From the NCBI GenBank assembly GCA_007122505.1, contig SKTQ01000052.1:1-40388 (forward strand): a stretch of 40,388 nucleotides of DNA, read 5' to 3'. The notes under the pieces are model-generated. The model was not told the origin of the DNA and did not search any database. It saw only the letters and a list, made by a program, of their open reading frames with translations. The first letter of the stretch is position 1, and each line of letters opens with the position of its first letter. Origin of the DNA: Bacteroidales bacterium. Lineage in GTDB: Bacteria; Bacteroidota; Bacteroidia; Bacteroidales; UBA7960. Made by a program: the position numbers and the translations under genes. Shown here piece by piece: positions 14,543 to 22,284 of the stretch.

Positions 14543-15256
14543 TTATTTCTTTCTTCTTCCTCCGAAGCGACCACCGCCTCCACCTGTCCGGGGCTTTGCC
14601 GGCTCTTCAATAAATGGTGTAAGTTCCGGCTTTCCAAACACTTCTCCTTTACATATCCATACCTTGATCCCGATACGGCCATAAGTAGTATGGGCCTCAA
14701 CAGCTGCGTAATCTATATCGGCTCTGAGTGTATGCAAGGGAATTCTTCCTTCCTTATAGGTTTCATTACGGGCCATTTCGGCACCACCCAACCGACCGCT
14801 TACCATTACCTTGATACCTTCTGCTCCTAAGCGCATGGTTGAAGAAATGGCTGTTTTTACAGCACGACGGAAGGAAATTCGGCCTTCAATCTGCTTGGCC
14901 ACATTATGTGCAACCAAAAAGGCGTCCAGCTCCGGGCGCTTGATCTCACTGATATTGATCTGAATTTCTTTTTTTGTAAGTTTTTTCAGCTCTTCCTTCA
15001 GTTTGTCCACTTCCTGGCCTCCCTTTCCAATAATGATACCGGGGCGGGCCGTGTTGATATTTACGGTAACAAGCTTCAGTGTTCGCTCAATAAAAATTTT
15101 TGACACACCTGCCTTGGCCAAACGTACATAGAGGTACTTTCGGATTTTATCGTCTTCAACCAGTTTGGCTGCATAATTTTTCCCGCCATACCAGTTGGAG
15201 TCCCATCCCCTGATGATACCGAGCCTGAGGCCGATTGGATTAGTTTTTTGTCCCAT
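14543..15256 (-). CDS. rpsC: 30S ribosomal protein S3
   Basis: A 237-residue S3, part of the mRNA entry site and helicase centre with S4 and S5. It begins MGQKTNPIGLRLGIIRGWDS. The KH domain shows NTARPGIIIGKGGQEVDKL (the GxxG loop is IGKGGQ), followed by GAEGIKVMVSGRLGGAEMAR and TTYGRIGIKVWICKGEVFGK. A Gly/Arg-rich tail (RTGGGGGRFGGRRKK) ends the protein. Length is typical. It follows rplV by 11 bp. Confidence 0.98.
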   Translation of the reverse strand: MGQKTNPIGLRLGIIRGWDSNWYGGKNYAAKLVEDDKIRKYLYVRLAKAGVSKIFIERTLKLVTVNINTARPGIIIGKGGQEVDKLKEELKKLTKKEIQINISEIKRPELDAFLVAHNVAKQIEGRISFRRAVKTAISSTMRLGAEGIKVMVSGRLGGAEMARNETYKEGRIPLHTLRADIDYAAVEAHTTYGRIGIKVWICKGEVFGKPELTPFIEEPAKPRTGGGGGRFGGRRKK

Positions 15257-15267
15257 CTGAGAAATAT

Positions 15268-15681
15268 TTATTCGTTTGTTTCGATTGGATTCTTGCTGTC
15301 AACAAAAAGGGTAACATGATTGGAGCGCTTCCTGATGCGATGCGCTCTTCCCTGCGGTGCAGGGCGCAAACGTTTCAGCATTCTGGCACTGTCAACATAT
15401 ATTTCCTTTACATAGAGGTTGTTGTCTTCTATGCGTTTCCCTTCGTTTTTGTTTTGCCAATTGGCGATGGCTGACAAAAGGAGCTTCTCAAGCCGCAGGG
15501 CTGCTTCCTTTTTTGTATATCGCAAAATGGCGAGGGCCTTGTTCACTTCCTGTCCCCTGATTAGATCCGCCACCAAGCGCATTTTTCTTGGTGAGGTGGG
15601 GCAGTTGCTCAATTTGGCAACATATTGGTTCTTTTTCTCTTCCTTAAGTTGTTCAGCCCTAAGATGCTTTCTTAATCCCAT
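15268..15681 (-). CDS. rplV: 50S ribosomal protein L22
   Basis: A 137-residue L22, whose extended hairpin lines the exit tunnel and influences macrolide binding. It starts MGLRKHLRAEQLKEEKKNQY. The core is LSNCPTSPRKMRLVADLIRG, then VNKALAILRYTKKEAALRLE and the tunnel loop region KRLRPAPQGRAHRIRKRSNH. It is somewhat longer than the 110-residue enterobacterial form because of N- and C-terminal extensions. It follows rpsS by 11 bp. Confidence 0.98.
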   Translation of the reverse strand: MGLRKHLRAEQLKEEKKNQYVAKLSNCPTSPRKMRLVADLIRGQEVNKALAILRYTKKEAALRLEKLLLSAIANWQNKNEGKRIEDNNLYVKEIYVDSARMLKRLRPAPQGRAHRIRKRSNHVTLFVDSKNPIETNE

Positions 15682-15692
15682 GACGATGAAGT

Positions 15693-15971
15693 TTATTTTT
15701 TGCCTTTATCTTTTTTTCCTGCATGTCCCCGGAATATCCGTGTGGGTGCAAATTCTCCCAATTTATGGCCCACCATGTTCTCGGTGATATAAACGGGAAT
15801 AAATTTGTTTCCGTTATGAACGGCTATGGTCAGTCCCACAAAATCCGGGGAGATCATGGAGGCCCTTGACCAGGTCTTAATGACAGACTTTTTGGTGCTG
15901 GCAGACATGGCCAGGACTTTTTTCTCCAGTTTGTGGTGAATATAAGGTCCTTTGTTTAATGAACGACTCAT
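15693..15971 (-). CDS. rpsS: 30S ribosomal protein S19
   Basis: A 92-residue S19, in the 30S head next to S13. It begins MSRSLNKGPYIHHKLEKKV and has the signature TWSRASMISPDFVGLTIAVH, then NGNKFIPVYITENMVGHKLG and EFAPTRIFRGHAGKKDKGKK. Complete, typical length. It lies 30 bp after rplB. Confidence 0.98.
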   Translation of the reverse strand: MSRSLNKGPYIHHKLEKKVLAMSASTKKSVIKTWSRASMISPDFVGLTIAVHNGNKFIPVYITENMVGHKLGEFAPTRIFRGHAGKKDKGKK

Positions 15972-16001
15972 ATGCTTGTTTTTTTTGCTGTTATCTGATG
16001 A

Positions 16002-16826
16002 TTATTTCTTTCTTCTTTCGACGATGAGCCTGTTCGAGGCTTTTTTCCTGTTGCGTGTTCTGTACCCTTTGGCGGGCAAACCTTTGCGGCTGCGCGGGTG
16101 TCCACCTGATGCGCGGCCCTCGCCACCACCCATGGGGTGGTCAACGGGGTTCATGACCACAGGACGGGTTCTCGGGCGGCGTCCCAACCAGCGGGAGCGA
16201 CCTGCCTTACCCGACATTTCATGCATGTGATCAGGATTAGATGCACTACCAATGGTTGCCTTGCAGGTAACCAGTACCATCCGGATTTCTCCGGAAGGGA
16301 GTTTCAGCAGGGCGTACTTGCCTTCACGCGACGTGAGCTGGGCGTAAGTTCCTGCACTGCGCGCCATTTTACCGCCTTGTCCGGGCTGAAGCTCAATATT
16401 GTGAATGACACTTCCCAGGGGAATATCCCTCAAAAACATTGCATTTCCGATATCCGGTGTGGCTTTTTCGCCCGACATGAGCGTTTGTCCCACCTGCAAT
16501 CCTACCGGGGCAATGATGTAACGCTTTTCGCCATCGGCATAATTGAGCAAAGCGATACGAGCCGAACGGTTAGGATCATATTCGATGCTTTTCACAACCG
16601 CCGGAATGCCATCCTTGTTTCTCTTGAAATCGATGATGCGGTATCTTTTTTTGTGACCTCCGCCAACGTAGCGAACTGTCATTTTACCTTCGTTATTTCT
16701 GCCTCCCGATCTCTTCTTACCCCTTAAAAGACTTTTTTCGGGCTTGCTTGCGGTAATATCATCAAATGCGCTGATCACTTTGTTGCGCTGCCCGGGGGTA
16801 GTCGGTTTAAACTTTTTTAAAGCCAT
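16002..16826 (-). CDS. rplB: 50S ribosomal protein L2
   Basis: A 274-residue L2, one of the most conserved 50S proteins, needed for subunit association and peptidyl-transferase function. It begins MALKKFKPTTPGQRNKVISA. Conserved segments are GRNNEGKMTVRYVGGGHKKR, GKMARSAGTYAQLTSREGKY and the signature VDHPMGGGEGRASGGHPRSR, containing the essential His. It ends NRLIVERRKK. Complete, typical length. It follows rplW by 9 bp. Confidence 0.98.
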   Translation of the reverse strand: MALKKFKPTTPGQRNKVISAFDDITASKPEKSLLRGKKRSGGRNNEGKMTVRYVGGGHKKRYRIIDFKRNKDGIPAVVKSIEYDPNRSARIALLNYADGEKRYIIAPVGLQVGQTLMSGEKATPDIGNAMFLRDIPLGSVIHNIELQPGQGGKMARSAGTYAQLTSREGKYALLKLPSGEIRMVLVTCKATIGSASNPDHMHEMSGKAGRSRWLGRRPRTRPVVMNPVDHPMGGGEGRASGGHPRSRKGLPAKGYRTRNRKKASNRLIVERRKK

Positions 16827-16835
16827 GATGAGTCC

Positions 16836-17129
16836 TTATATATTGCTGTAAAAATCAATTGTCTGACCTTCGTTCAATGTTACGATGGCCTTCTTAAAAT
16901 TGTTCTTTCTTCCGGACTGAAAGCCGGTACGGGTGTATCGCATCTGGCGCTTGCCAAGATACACCATAGTATTTACCGAGGCTACCGTTACATCATACAT
17001 CTGTTCAACCGCAACCTTAATTTGCGATTTGGTAGCACGTTTGTCCACGATAAAGCCGTAACGGCTGGGAAACTTTTCAGTAACCGCCGTCATCTTCTCG
17101 GTAATCAGTGGCTTAATGAGTACTTGCAT
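16836..17129 (-). CDS. rplW: 50S ribosomal protein L23
   Basis: A 97-residue L23, a docking site for trigger factor and SRP at the tunnel exit. It begins MQVLIKPLITEKMTAVTEKF and contains YGFIVDKRATKSQIKVAVEQ, MYDVTVASVNTMVYLGKRQM and the basic segment TGFQSGRKNNFKKAIVTL. Two in-frame ATGs exist, at 17138 and 17129; the second matches the usual family N terminus and length and is preferred, but the first would add only MIT. It follows rplD by about 50 bp. Confidence 0.95.
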   Translation of the reverse strand: MQVLIKPLITEKMTAVTEKFPSRYGFIVDKRATKSQIKVAVEQMYDVTVASVNTMVYLGKRQMRYTRTGFQSGRKNNFKKAIVTLNEGQTIDFYSNI

Positions 17130-17183
17130 GGTTATCATATTTTATGGGACCGATCTTTTTCCAATCCCTGTCATCAATGGTTA

Positions 17184-17816
17184 TTACCTTTTCAACAAAA
17201 TGTCTTCAACCTCTTTGATTGCGCCTTCCATCATCAGGATGTGGTCTGCGTGCAGAATCATATACGTGTTGAGTTGTGAAGCTCTTATGGTAAATGCCCT
17301 TGGGACATTTCTGGCAGATAACTGCACCATCCGGTCGCCATCGGGCATCACAAGCAGAGACTTTTTGCCTTCAATTTCAAAATTTCTGAGGATCTCCAAA
17401 TATTTTTTTGTTTTGGGCTCTTCCATTGTGAAATCTTCCAGCACCTTGATCCTTTCTTCTTTGGCTTTGTATGACAAAGCGGATTTGCGCGCCAGGGTTT
17501 TCACTTTTTTATTTATTTTGAAGCTGTAATCCCTGGGTTTGGGGCCAAAAACAACACCACCACCTCTTAGCAACGGAGATTTGATATCACCGATACGGGC
17601 TGCTCCTGTTCCTTTTTGGCGGCGCAACTTCCTGGTACTACCTTTTACCTCATTGCGTTCTTTCGTTTTATGGGTACCCTGACGACGGTTTGCCAAATGA
17701 TGCTTTACAGCAAGGTAAATGACGTGGTCGTTGGGTGTGATTCCAAATATATCGTCGTTTAACGCAACGGTTTTTTCGGTTTTGTTTCCCTCTATGTTAT
17801 AGACTGCTAACTCCAT
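17184..17816 (-). CDS. rplD: 50S ribosomal protein L4
   Basis: A 210-residue L4, which lines the exit tunnel and in enterobacteria autoregulates the S10 operon. It begins MELAVYNIEGNKTEKTVAL. The tunnel loop shows RRQGTHKTKERNEVKGSTRK, then RRQKGTGAARIGDIKSPLLR and GGGVVFGPKPRDYSFKINKK. The globular part follows, ending EGAIKEVEDILLKR. Its start codon overlaps the last 10 bp of rplC, suggesting translational coupling. Confidence 0.98.
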   Translation of the reverse strand: MELAVYNIEGNKTEKTVALNDDIFGITPNDHVIYLAVKHHLANRRQGTHKTKERNEVKGSTRKLRRQKGTGAARIGDIKSPLLRGGGVVFGPKPRDYSFKINKKVKTLARKSALSYKAKEERIKVLEDFTMEEPKTKKYLEILRNFEIEGKKSLLVMPDGDRMVQLSARNVPRAFTIRASQLNTYMILHADHILMMEGAIKEVEDILLKR

Positions 17817-18436
17817 CTTTCAAGAATTAAATATGATCCATTTGGCCCCGGTACAGAGCCTTTTACAATAACTAAGTTTTTCTCGGGGATCAATTTCATG
17901 ATCTGCAGGTTGATCATTTTTACCCTATTGCCACCTGTACGGCCGCCCATACGCATTCCTTTGAACACCCTGGAGGGCCATGAGGAGGCACCCAGTGATC
18001 CGGGAGCACGTAAGCGGTTGTGCTGGCCGTGGGTAGCCTGACCGACACCGGAAAACCCGTGCCGTTTAACAACTCCCTGAAAACCTTTTCCCTTGCTGAC
18101 ACCAACTACATCAATGAATTCACCTTCGATAAATACATCTGCAGTAAGCACGTCGCCAAACTCTTTTCTTTGGCCGGGTTCAAAACGGGTAAATTCGGCC
18201 AGCACCTTTTTGGGTGTTGTTTTCGCTTTTTTGAAGTGTCCCAACAAAGGTTTGGTGCACAATTTTTCGCGTTTCTCATCAAAACCAAGCTGAATGGCGT
18301 CGTACCCATCCTTCTCTTTGGTAAGTATTTGCGTAACTACGCAGGGACCGGCTTCGATAACCGTGCAGGGAATATTTTTCCCGTCGGCATCAAAAAAGCT
18401 GGTCATTCCAATTTTCTTTCCAATTAATCCTGACAT
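17807..18436 (-). CDS. rplC: 50S ribosomal protein L3
   Basis: A 209-residue L3, an early 50S assembly protein reaching the peptidyl-transferase centre. The ATG at 18436 (MSGLIGKKIGMTSFFDADGK) matches the family start; the open frame six codons further upstream has no family support. Conserved segments are VVGVSKGKGFQGVVKRHGFS, THGQHNRLRAPGSLGASSWP and VFKGMRMGGRTGGNRVKMIN. It is slightly over the usual 205-210 residues. The 3' end overlaps the rplD start by 10 bp. Confidence 0.98.
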   Translation of the reverse strand: MSGLIGKKIGMTSFFDADGKNIPCTVIEAGPCVVTQILTKEKDGYDAIQLGFDEKREKLCTKPLLGHFKKAKTTPKKVLAEFTRFEPGQRKEFGDVLTADVFIEGEFIDVVGVSKGKGFQGVVKRHGFSGVGQATHGQHNRLRAPGSLGASSWPSRVFKGMRMGGRTGGNRVKMINLQIMKLIPEKNLVIVKGSVPGPNGSYLILERWS

Positions 18437-18482
18437 CTCTCGTCGATTTAACAAATATGAGCAATCGTATTCTTTACAATGC

Positions 18483-18788
18483 TTAGACTTTAATCTCTAC
18501 TTCAACACCACTTGGCAGCTCCAGTTTCATGAGGGCGTCAACGGTTTTTGATGAAGAAGAATAAATATCTAAAAGTCTTTTGTATGAGCACAGTTGAAAC
18601 TGTTCCCTTGACTTTTTGTTAACAAAGGGTGACCGCAAAACGGTAAACTTCCTTTTGTGGGTGGGAAGCGGTATCGGACCATTTACCACCGCACCTGTGG
18701 TCTTCACAGTCTTCACGATTTTTTCGGCAGACTTATCTACCAGGTTGTAATCGTATGATTTTAATTTGATTCGAATTTTGTGACTCAC
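18483..18788 (-). CDS. rpsJ: 30S ribosomal protein S10
   Basis: A 101-residue S10, in the 30S head and also a partner of NusB/NusG in antitermination. The start codon is GTG (18788-18786), and no in-frame ATG exists nearby. The protein starts (V/M)SHKIRIKLKSYDYNLVDK, with VVNGPIPLPTHKRKFTVLRS, the SPFVNKKSREQFQLCSYKRL signature, and KLELPSGVEVEIKV at the end. It lies only 23 bp after fusA with no room for a separate S10 leader, so the S10 genes are read through from the str genes. Confidence 0.98.
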   Translation of the reverse strand: MSHKIRIKLKSYDYNLVDKSAEKIVKTVKTTGAVVNGPIPLPTHKRKFTVLRSPFVNKKSREQFQLCSYKRLLDIYSSSSKTVDALMKLELPSGVEVEIKV

Positions 18789-18811
18789 GGTTTCCTTAAT
18801 TTTAAAACGGT

Positions 18812-20911
18812 TTATGTTTTTACACCATATAGTTTCTCAATCACCTCATTTGCAATATTGGGCGGGACTTCTTCAAAATGAGAAAACTCCATAGTAGAGA
18901 GTGCCCTGCCCTGGGTAAGCGTCCTCAAAGCAGTTACATAGCCAAACATCTCTGATAGCGGTGTGGTCGCATTGATCACCTGAAGGTTTGTTCTTTGGGA
19001 GATCCCGCTGAGATGACCCCTGCGGCGATTGATGTCGCCAACAACGTCACCAAGGTATTCTTCGGGTGTAACTACTTCCAGTTTCATTACGGGTTCGAGC
19101 AATACCGATTTGGCTTTCCTGCATGCATTTCTGAATGCAATTTTGGCAGCCAGTTCAAAAGACAATGAATCGGAATCGACGCTATGATATGATCCATCCA
19201 GCAAGGTTACTTTCATGCTGTCAACAGGATAACCTGCCAAAACACCATTTTGCATGGCCATTTTGAATCCTTTTTCTATGGATGGTATATATTCTTTGGG
19301 GATGTTACCTCCTTTGACCTGATCAACAAACTGCAGTCCTTCAACGCCTTCATCGGCGGGCCCGATTTCAAAAACGATATCGGCAAATTTTCCTTTACCG
19401 CCGGTTTGTTTTTTATAGATTTCCCGATGCGAAACGGTGTTTGTGATCGCTTCCTTGTATGCCACCTGTGGTGCTCCCTGGTTTGCTTCCACCCTGAATT
19501 CACGCTTAAGCCTGTCGAGCAATATTTCCAGGTGCAGTTCTCCCATACCGCTGATGATGGTCTGACCGCTATCCTCATCTGTTTTAACCTGAAATGTGGG
19601 ATCTTCTTCTGCCAGCTTGGCCAATGCCATATTGAGCCGGTCGAGATCGGCCTGGGTTTTGGGTTCAATGGCTACGCTGATCACAGGCTCGGGGAATGTG
19701 ATAGACTCCAGCAGGACAGGGTGTTTCTCATCGCACAATGAGTCGCCGGTGTGGATATTTTTGAATCCTACGGCTGCGCCAATATCTCCTGCTTCAATGA
19801 GTTTGATTGGGTTTTGTTTGTTGGCGTGCATCTGGAGGATACGGGAGATCCGCTCTTTTTTATTGGTAGATGCATTCAGAATGTAAGATCCTTCCTTTAG
19901 GCTGCCACTGTAAACGCGAAAGAAGCAAAGGCGGCCCACGTATGGGTCGGTAGCAATTTTAAAAGCCAGCGCGGCAAAGGGTTCAGCGGCACTGGCTTTG
20001 CGAATCTCTGTTTTTTCTGTTTTGGGGTTAATGCCTTCAACAGCTTCTATATCGTTGGGCGACGGAAGAAATTTAACAACGGCATCCAAAAGGGCTTGTA
20101 TGCCTTTATTTTTGAATGCCGAGCCGCACAATACGGGTGTGATCTTGCGATCGATGGTTGCTTTGCGAATAATGGCAATCATGTCGTCTTCCCTGATGGA
20201 GTTGGGGTCTTCCATGAATTTTTCCAGCAACTCTTCGCTTTCTTCGGCGCATCCTTCCACAAGGATGGTGCGGTATTTTTCCGTAATCTCCTTTAACTCT
20301 TCGGGGATGGGGACTTCAACAAAGCTCATTCCGAGGGTATGGTCTTCCCATTCATAAGCTTTGTTGGTGATGAGGTCAACCACTCCGCGGAATTCTTCTT
20401 CAAAGCCAATGGGTATTTGCAGGGGTACGGCATTCATGCCGAGGCGTTCCCTGATTTTATCGACCACGGCAAAAAAATCGGCCCCGGCACGATCCATCTT
20501 ATTGATAAAACTGATCCGGGGCACTTTATATTTATCGGCCTGTCTCCATACTGTTTCTGACTGTGGTTCAACACCACCAACGGCACAAAAGAGGGCGATG
20601 GCACCATCAAGTACGCGCAGGCTGCGCTCTACCTCAACGGTAAAATCCACATGCCCCGGCGTATCAATGATATTGATTTTATATTGGTTGTTACGGTAAT
20701 TCCAAAAAGTGGTGGTGGCGGCAGAGGTAATGGTAATGCCACGCTCCTGCTCCTGTACCATCCAGTCCATGGTAGCAGCACCATCGTGGGTTTCTCCCAG
20801 GCGATGGTTTACACCGGTATAAAACAGTATACGCTCGGTAGTTGTAGTTTTACCGGCGTCGATATGTGCCATGATACCGATGTTGCGTGTATATTGCAGA
20901 TCTCTTGCCAC
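18812..20911 (-). CDS. fusA: Elongation factor G
   Basis: A 699-residue translational GTPase that drives ribosome translocation. The start is GTG at 20911 (ARDLQYTRNIGIMAHIDAG). G-motifs are AHIDAGKTTT (15-24), the switch I Thr region RGITITSAATT, DTPGHVDF, and NKMDRAG. Domains II-V are complete; domain IV shows HSVDSDSLSFELAAKIAFRN and domain V shows PEEYLGDVVGDINRRRGHLS and RALSTMEFSHFEEVP. Length is typical. It follows rpsG by 26 bp. No tuf gene follows it, unlike in proteobacteria. Confidence 0.98.
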   Translation of the reverse strand: MARDLQYTRNIGIMAHIDAGKTTTTERILFYTGVNHRLGETHDGAATMDWMVQEQERGITITSAATTTFWNYRNNQYKINIIDTPGHVDFTVEVERSLRVLDGAIALFCAVGGVEPQSETVWRQADKYKVPRISFINKMDRAGADFFAVVDKIRERLGMNAVPLQIPIGFEEEFRGVVDLITNKAYEWEDHTLGMSFVEVPIPEELKEITEKYRTILVEGCAEESEELLEKFMEDPNSIREDDMIAIIRKATIDRKITPVLCGSAFKNKGIQALLDAVVKFLPSPNDIEAVEGINPKTEKTEIRKASAAEPFAALAFKIATDPYVGRLCFFRVYSGSLKEGSYILNASTNKKERISRILQMHANKQNPIKLIEAGDIGAAVGFKNIHTGDSLCDEKHPVLLESITFPEPVISVAIEPKTQADLDRLNMALAKLAEEDPTFQVKTDEDSGQTIISGMGELHLEILLDRLKREFRVEANQGAPQVAYKEAITNTVSHREIYKKQTGGKGKFADIVFEIGPADEGVEGLQFVDQVKGGNIPKEYIPSIEKGFKMAMQNGVLAGYPVDSMKVTLLDGSYHSVDSDSLSFELAAKIAFRNACRKAKSVLLEPVMKLEVVTPEEYLGDVVGDINRRRGHLSGISQRTNLQVINATTPLSEMFGYVTALRTLTQGRALSTMEFSHFEEVPPNIANEVIEKLYGVKT

Positions 20912-20937
20912 TTGATTTTTGATCTATTCAGTTTTTC

Positions 20938-21405
20938 TTAAAATCTGAAATGAGAGAATGCTTTGTTGGCGTCTGCCATACGGTGCATATCCTCTTTTCT
21001 TTTGTAAGCGCCGCCTTCCTCTTTGCTGGCAGCAATAATTTCACCGGCCAGTTTTGCGGCCATTCCTTTTTCGTTGCGCCTGCGTGCAAATGTGATCAGG
21101 TTTTTGATACCAACCGACATTTTCCGGTCAGGTCTGATCTCCGAAGGAATTTGAAAAGTTGCCCCCCCAATTCTCCGGCTGCGCACTTCCACGGAGGGAG
21201 TCACATTGGCCAGGCCCTTTTTGAAAATCTCCAGGCCGTCTTCCTTGGTTTTTTCTGAAATGATGTCGACTGCATCATAAAACATGTTGTATGCAAGGTT
21301 CTTTTTCCCTTGCAGCATCATGTTATTCACAAAGCGGGTAACCAATACATCGTTAAACCTTGGATCAGGCAGCAATACGCGCTTTTTTGGTTTTGACTTT
21401 CTCAT
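20938..21405 (-). CDS. rpsG: 30S ribosomal protein S7
   Basis: A 155-residue S7, a primary binder that nucleates the 30S head; in enterobacteria it represses the str operon. It begins MRKSKPKKRVLLPDPRFNDV and contains FVNNMMLQGKKNLAYNMFYD, NVTPSVEVRSRRIGGATFQI and MAAKLAGEIIAASKEEGGAY. It ends MADANKAFSHFRF. Complete, typical length. It follows rpsL by 35 bp. Confidence 0.98.
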   Translation of the reverse strand: MRKSKPKKRVLLPDPRFNDVLVTRFVNNMMLQGKKNLAYNMFYDAVDIISEKTKEDGLEIFKKGLANVTPSVEVRSRRIGGATFQIPSEIRPDRKMSVGIKNLITFARRRNEKGMAAKLAGEIIAASKEEGGAYKRKEDMHRMADANKAFSHFRF

Positions 21406-21440
21406 TGTACTGTCAATTATTATTTTTTGTCCGGATCAAA

Positions 21441-21821
21441 TTACTTTTTCTCCTTTGGCCTTTTGGTTCCGTATTTTGAACGGCGTTGTGTACGGCCTTC
21501 CACACCGCTGGTGTCCAAAGCACCGCGAACAATGTGATACCGCACACCCGGCAAGTCTTTTACCCTGCCTCCACGAATCAAAACAATGGAGTGCTCCTGA
21601 AGGTTATGACCCTCTCCCGGAATGTAAGCGTTCACCTCTTTGCCGTTGGTGAGCCTTACCCTTGCTACTTTACGCATAGCCGAATTCGGCTTCTTGGGAG
21701 TGGTGGTATAAACACGAACACAAACACCCCTGCGCTGCGGGCAAGCATCCAATGCCGGTGATTTGCTCTTGTATGTCACCTTTTTACGCCCTTTTCGAAC
21801 CAATTGCTGAATTGTTGGCAT
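21441..21821 (-). CDS. rpsL: 30S ribosomal protein S12
   Basis: A 126-residue S12, in the decoding centre. It begins MPTIQQLVRKGRKKVTYKSK. The streptomycin-determining lysines are wild-type: TPKKPNSAMRK around position 43 and GRVKDLPGVRYHIVRG around position 88. Conserved EGHNLQEHSIVLIRGG is present. It is the first gene of the long translation operon, with a leader of about 65 nt from the nearer promoter-like element and about 175 nt from the farther one. Confidence 0.98.
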   Translation of the reverse strand: MPTIQQLVRKGRKKVTYKSKSPALDACPQRRGVCVRVYTTTPKKPNSAMRKVARVRLTNGKEVNAYIPGEGHNLQEHSIVLIRGGRVKDLPGVRYHIVRGALDTSGVEGRTQRRSKYGTKRPKEKK

Positions 21822-21894
21822 ACTTTGATCTCGATTTTAGTAAAAACTTCGTTTTTATTTTGTTAAATCCAATGAATCCCGATTTTTGGGAGTG

Positions 21895-21924
21895 CAAAGG
21901 TAGAAGTTATTTTTTGAATAACAA
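21895..21924 (-). promoter_or_regulatory. Proximal promoter of the str-S10-spc-alpha operon
   Basis: On the minus strand TTG (21924-21922) and TACCTTTG (21902-21895) are separated by 19 bp, a good Bacteroidota -33/-7 promoter. Transcription would start near 21888, giving a leader of about 65 nt to rpsL. A perfect 6-bp inverted repeat, GTTATT/AATAAC (21906-21911 and 21917-21922), fills most of the -33/-7 spacer and could be an operator. The leader also holds a weak AAAAAC-GAA-GTTTTT hairpin (21842-21856). Confidence 0.65.
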
Positions 21925-22003
21925 TAAGCAAAAGCAAATTATTTTTGCTCACCTTGACAACCCAAACATGCAGGAATTGTAAACCTCTTGTTTTTGAGGG
22001 GCA

Positions 22004-22011
22004 CAAAGGTA
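22004..22011 (-). promoter_or_regulatory. Distal -7 element upstream of rpsL
   Basis: A second TACCTTTG, identical to the proximal -7 element, lies 109 bp further upstream on the minus strand within an A/T-rich tract. No clear TTTG -33 is seen. The rest of the 463-bp gap 21822-22284 shows no gene; 22012-22284 holds nothing else I can defend. Confidence 0.45.
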
Positions 22012-22284
22012 CAATAATTTTATAATTTTTTAACCTGAAAATACCCGTTTTTTTTTCGGAGAATACCCAAGGCCCTTTAATCCGGCAATATGCAGACCCA
22101 TAACAAATGAGAAAAACGAGAATGCTTTATTCAGCGTTCCCAATGGGATTGCCAATATACAAATATCTGTTTTTCAGAGTCCCGGGGTGAACCATGGTGG
22201 GCATTATACCAGGCCTTTTGACAGGCAATAAGTAAGGGCCGGACATCCACAAACGGAGAAAACCCGGTATTGTGAAAAAAACAA

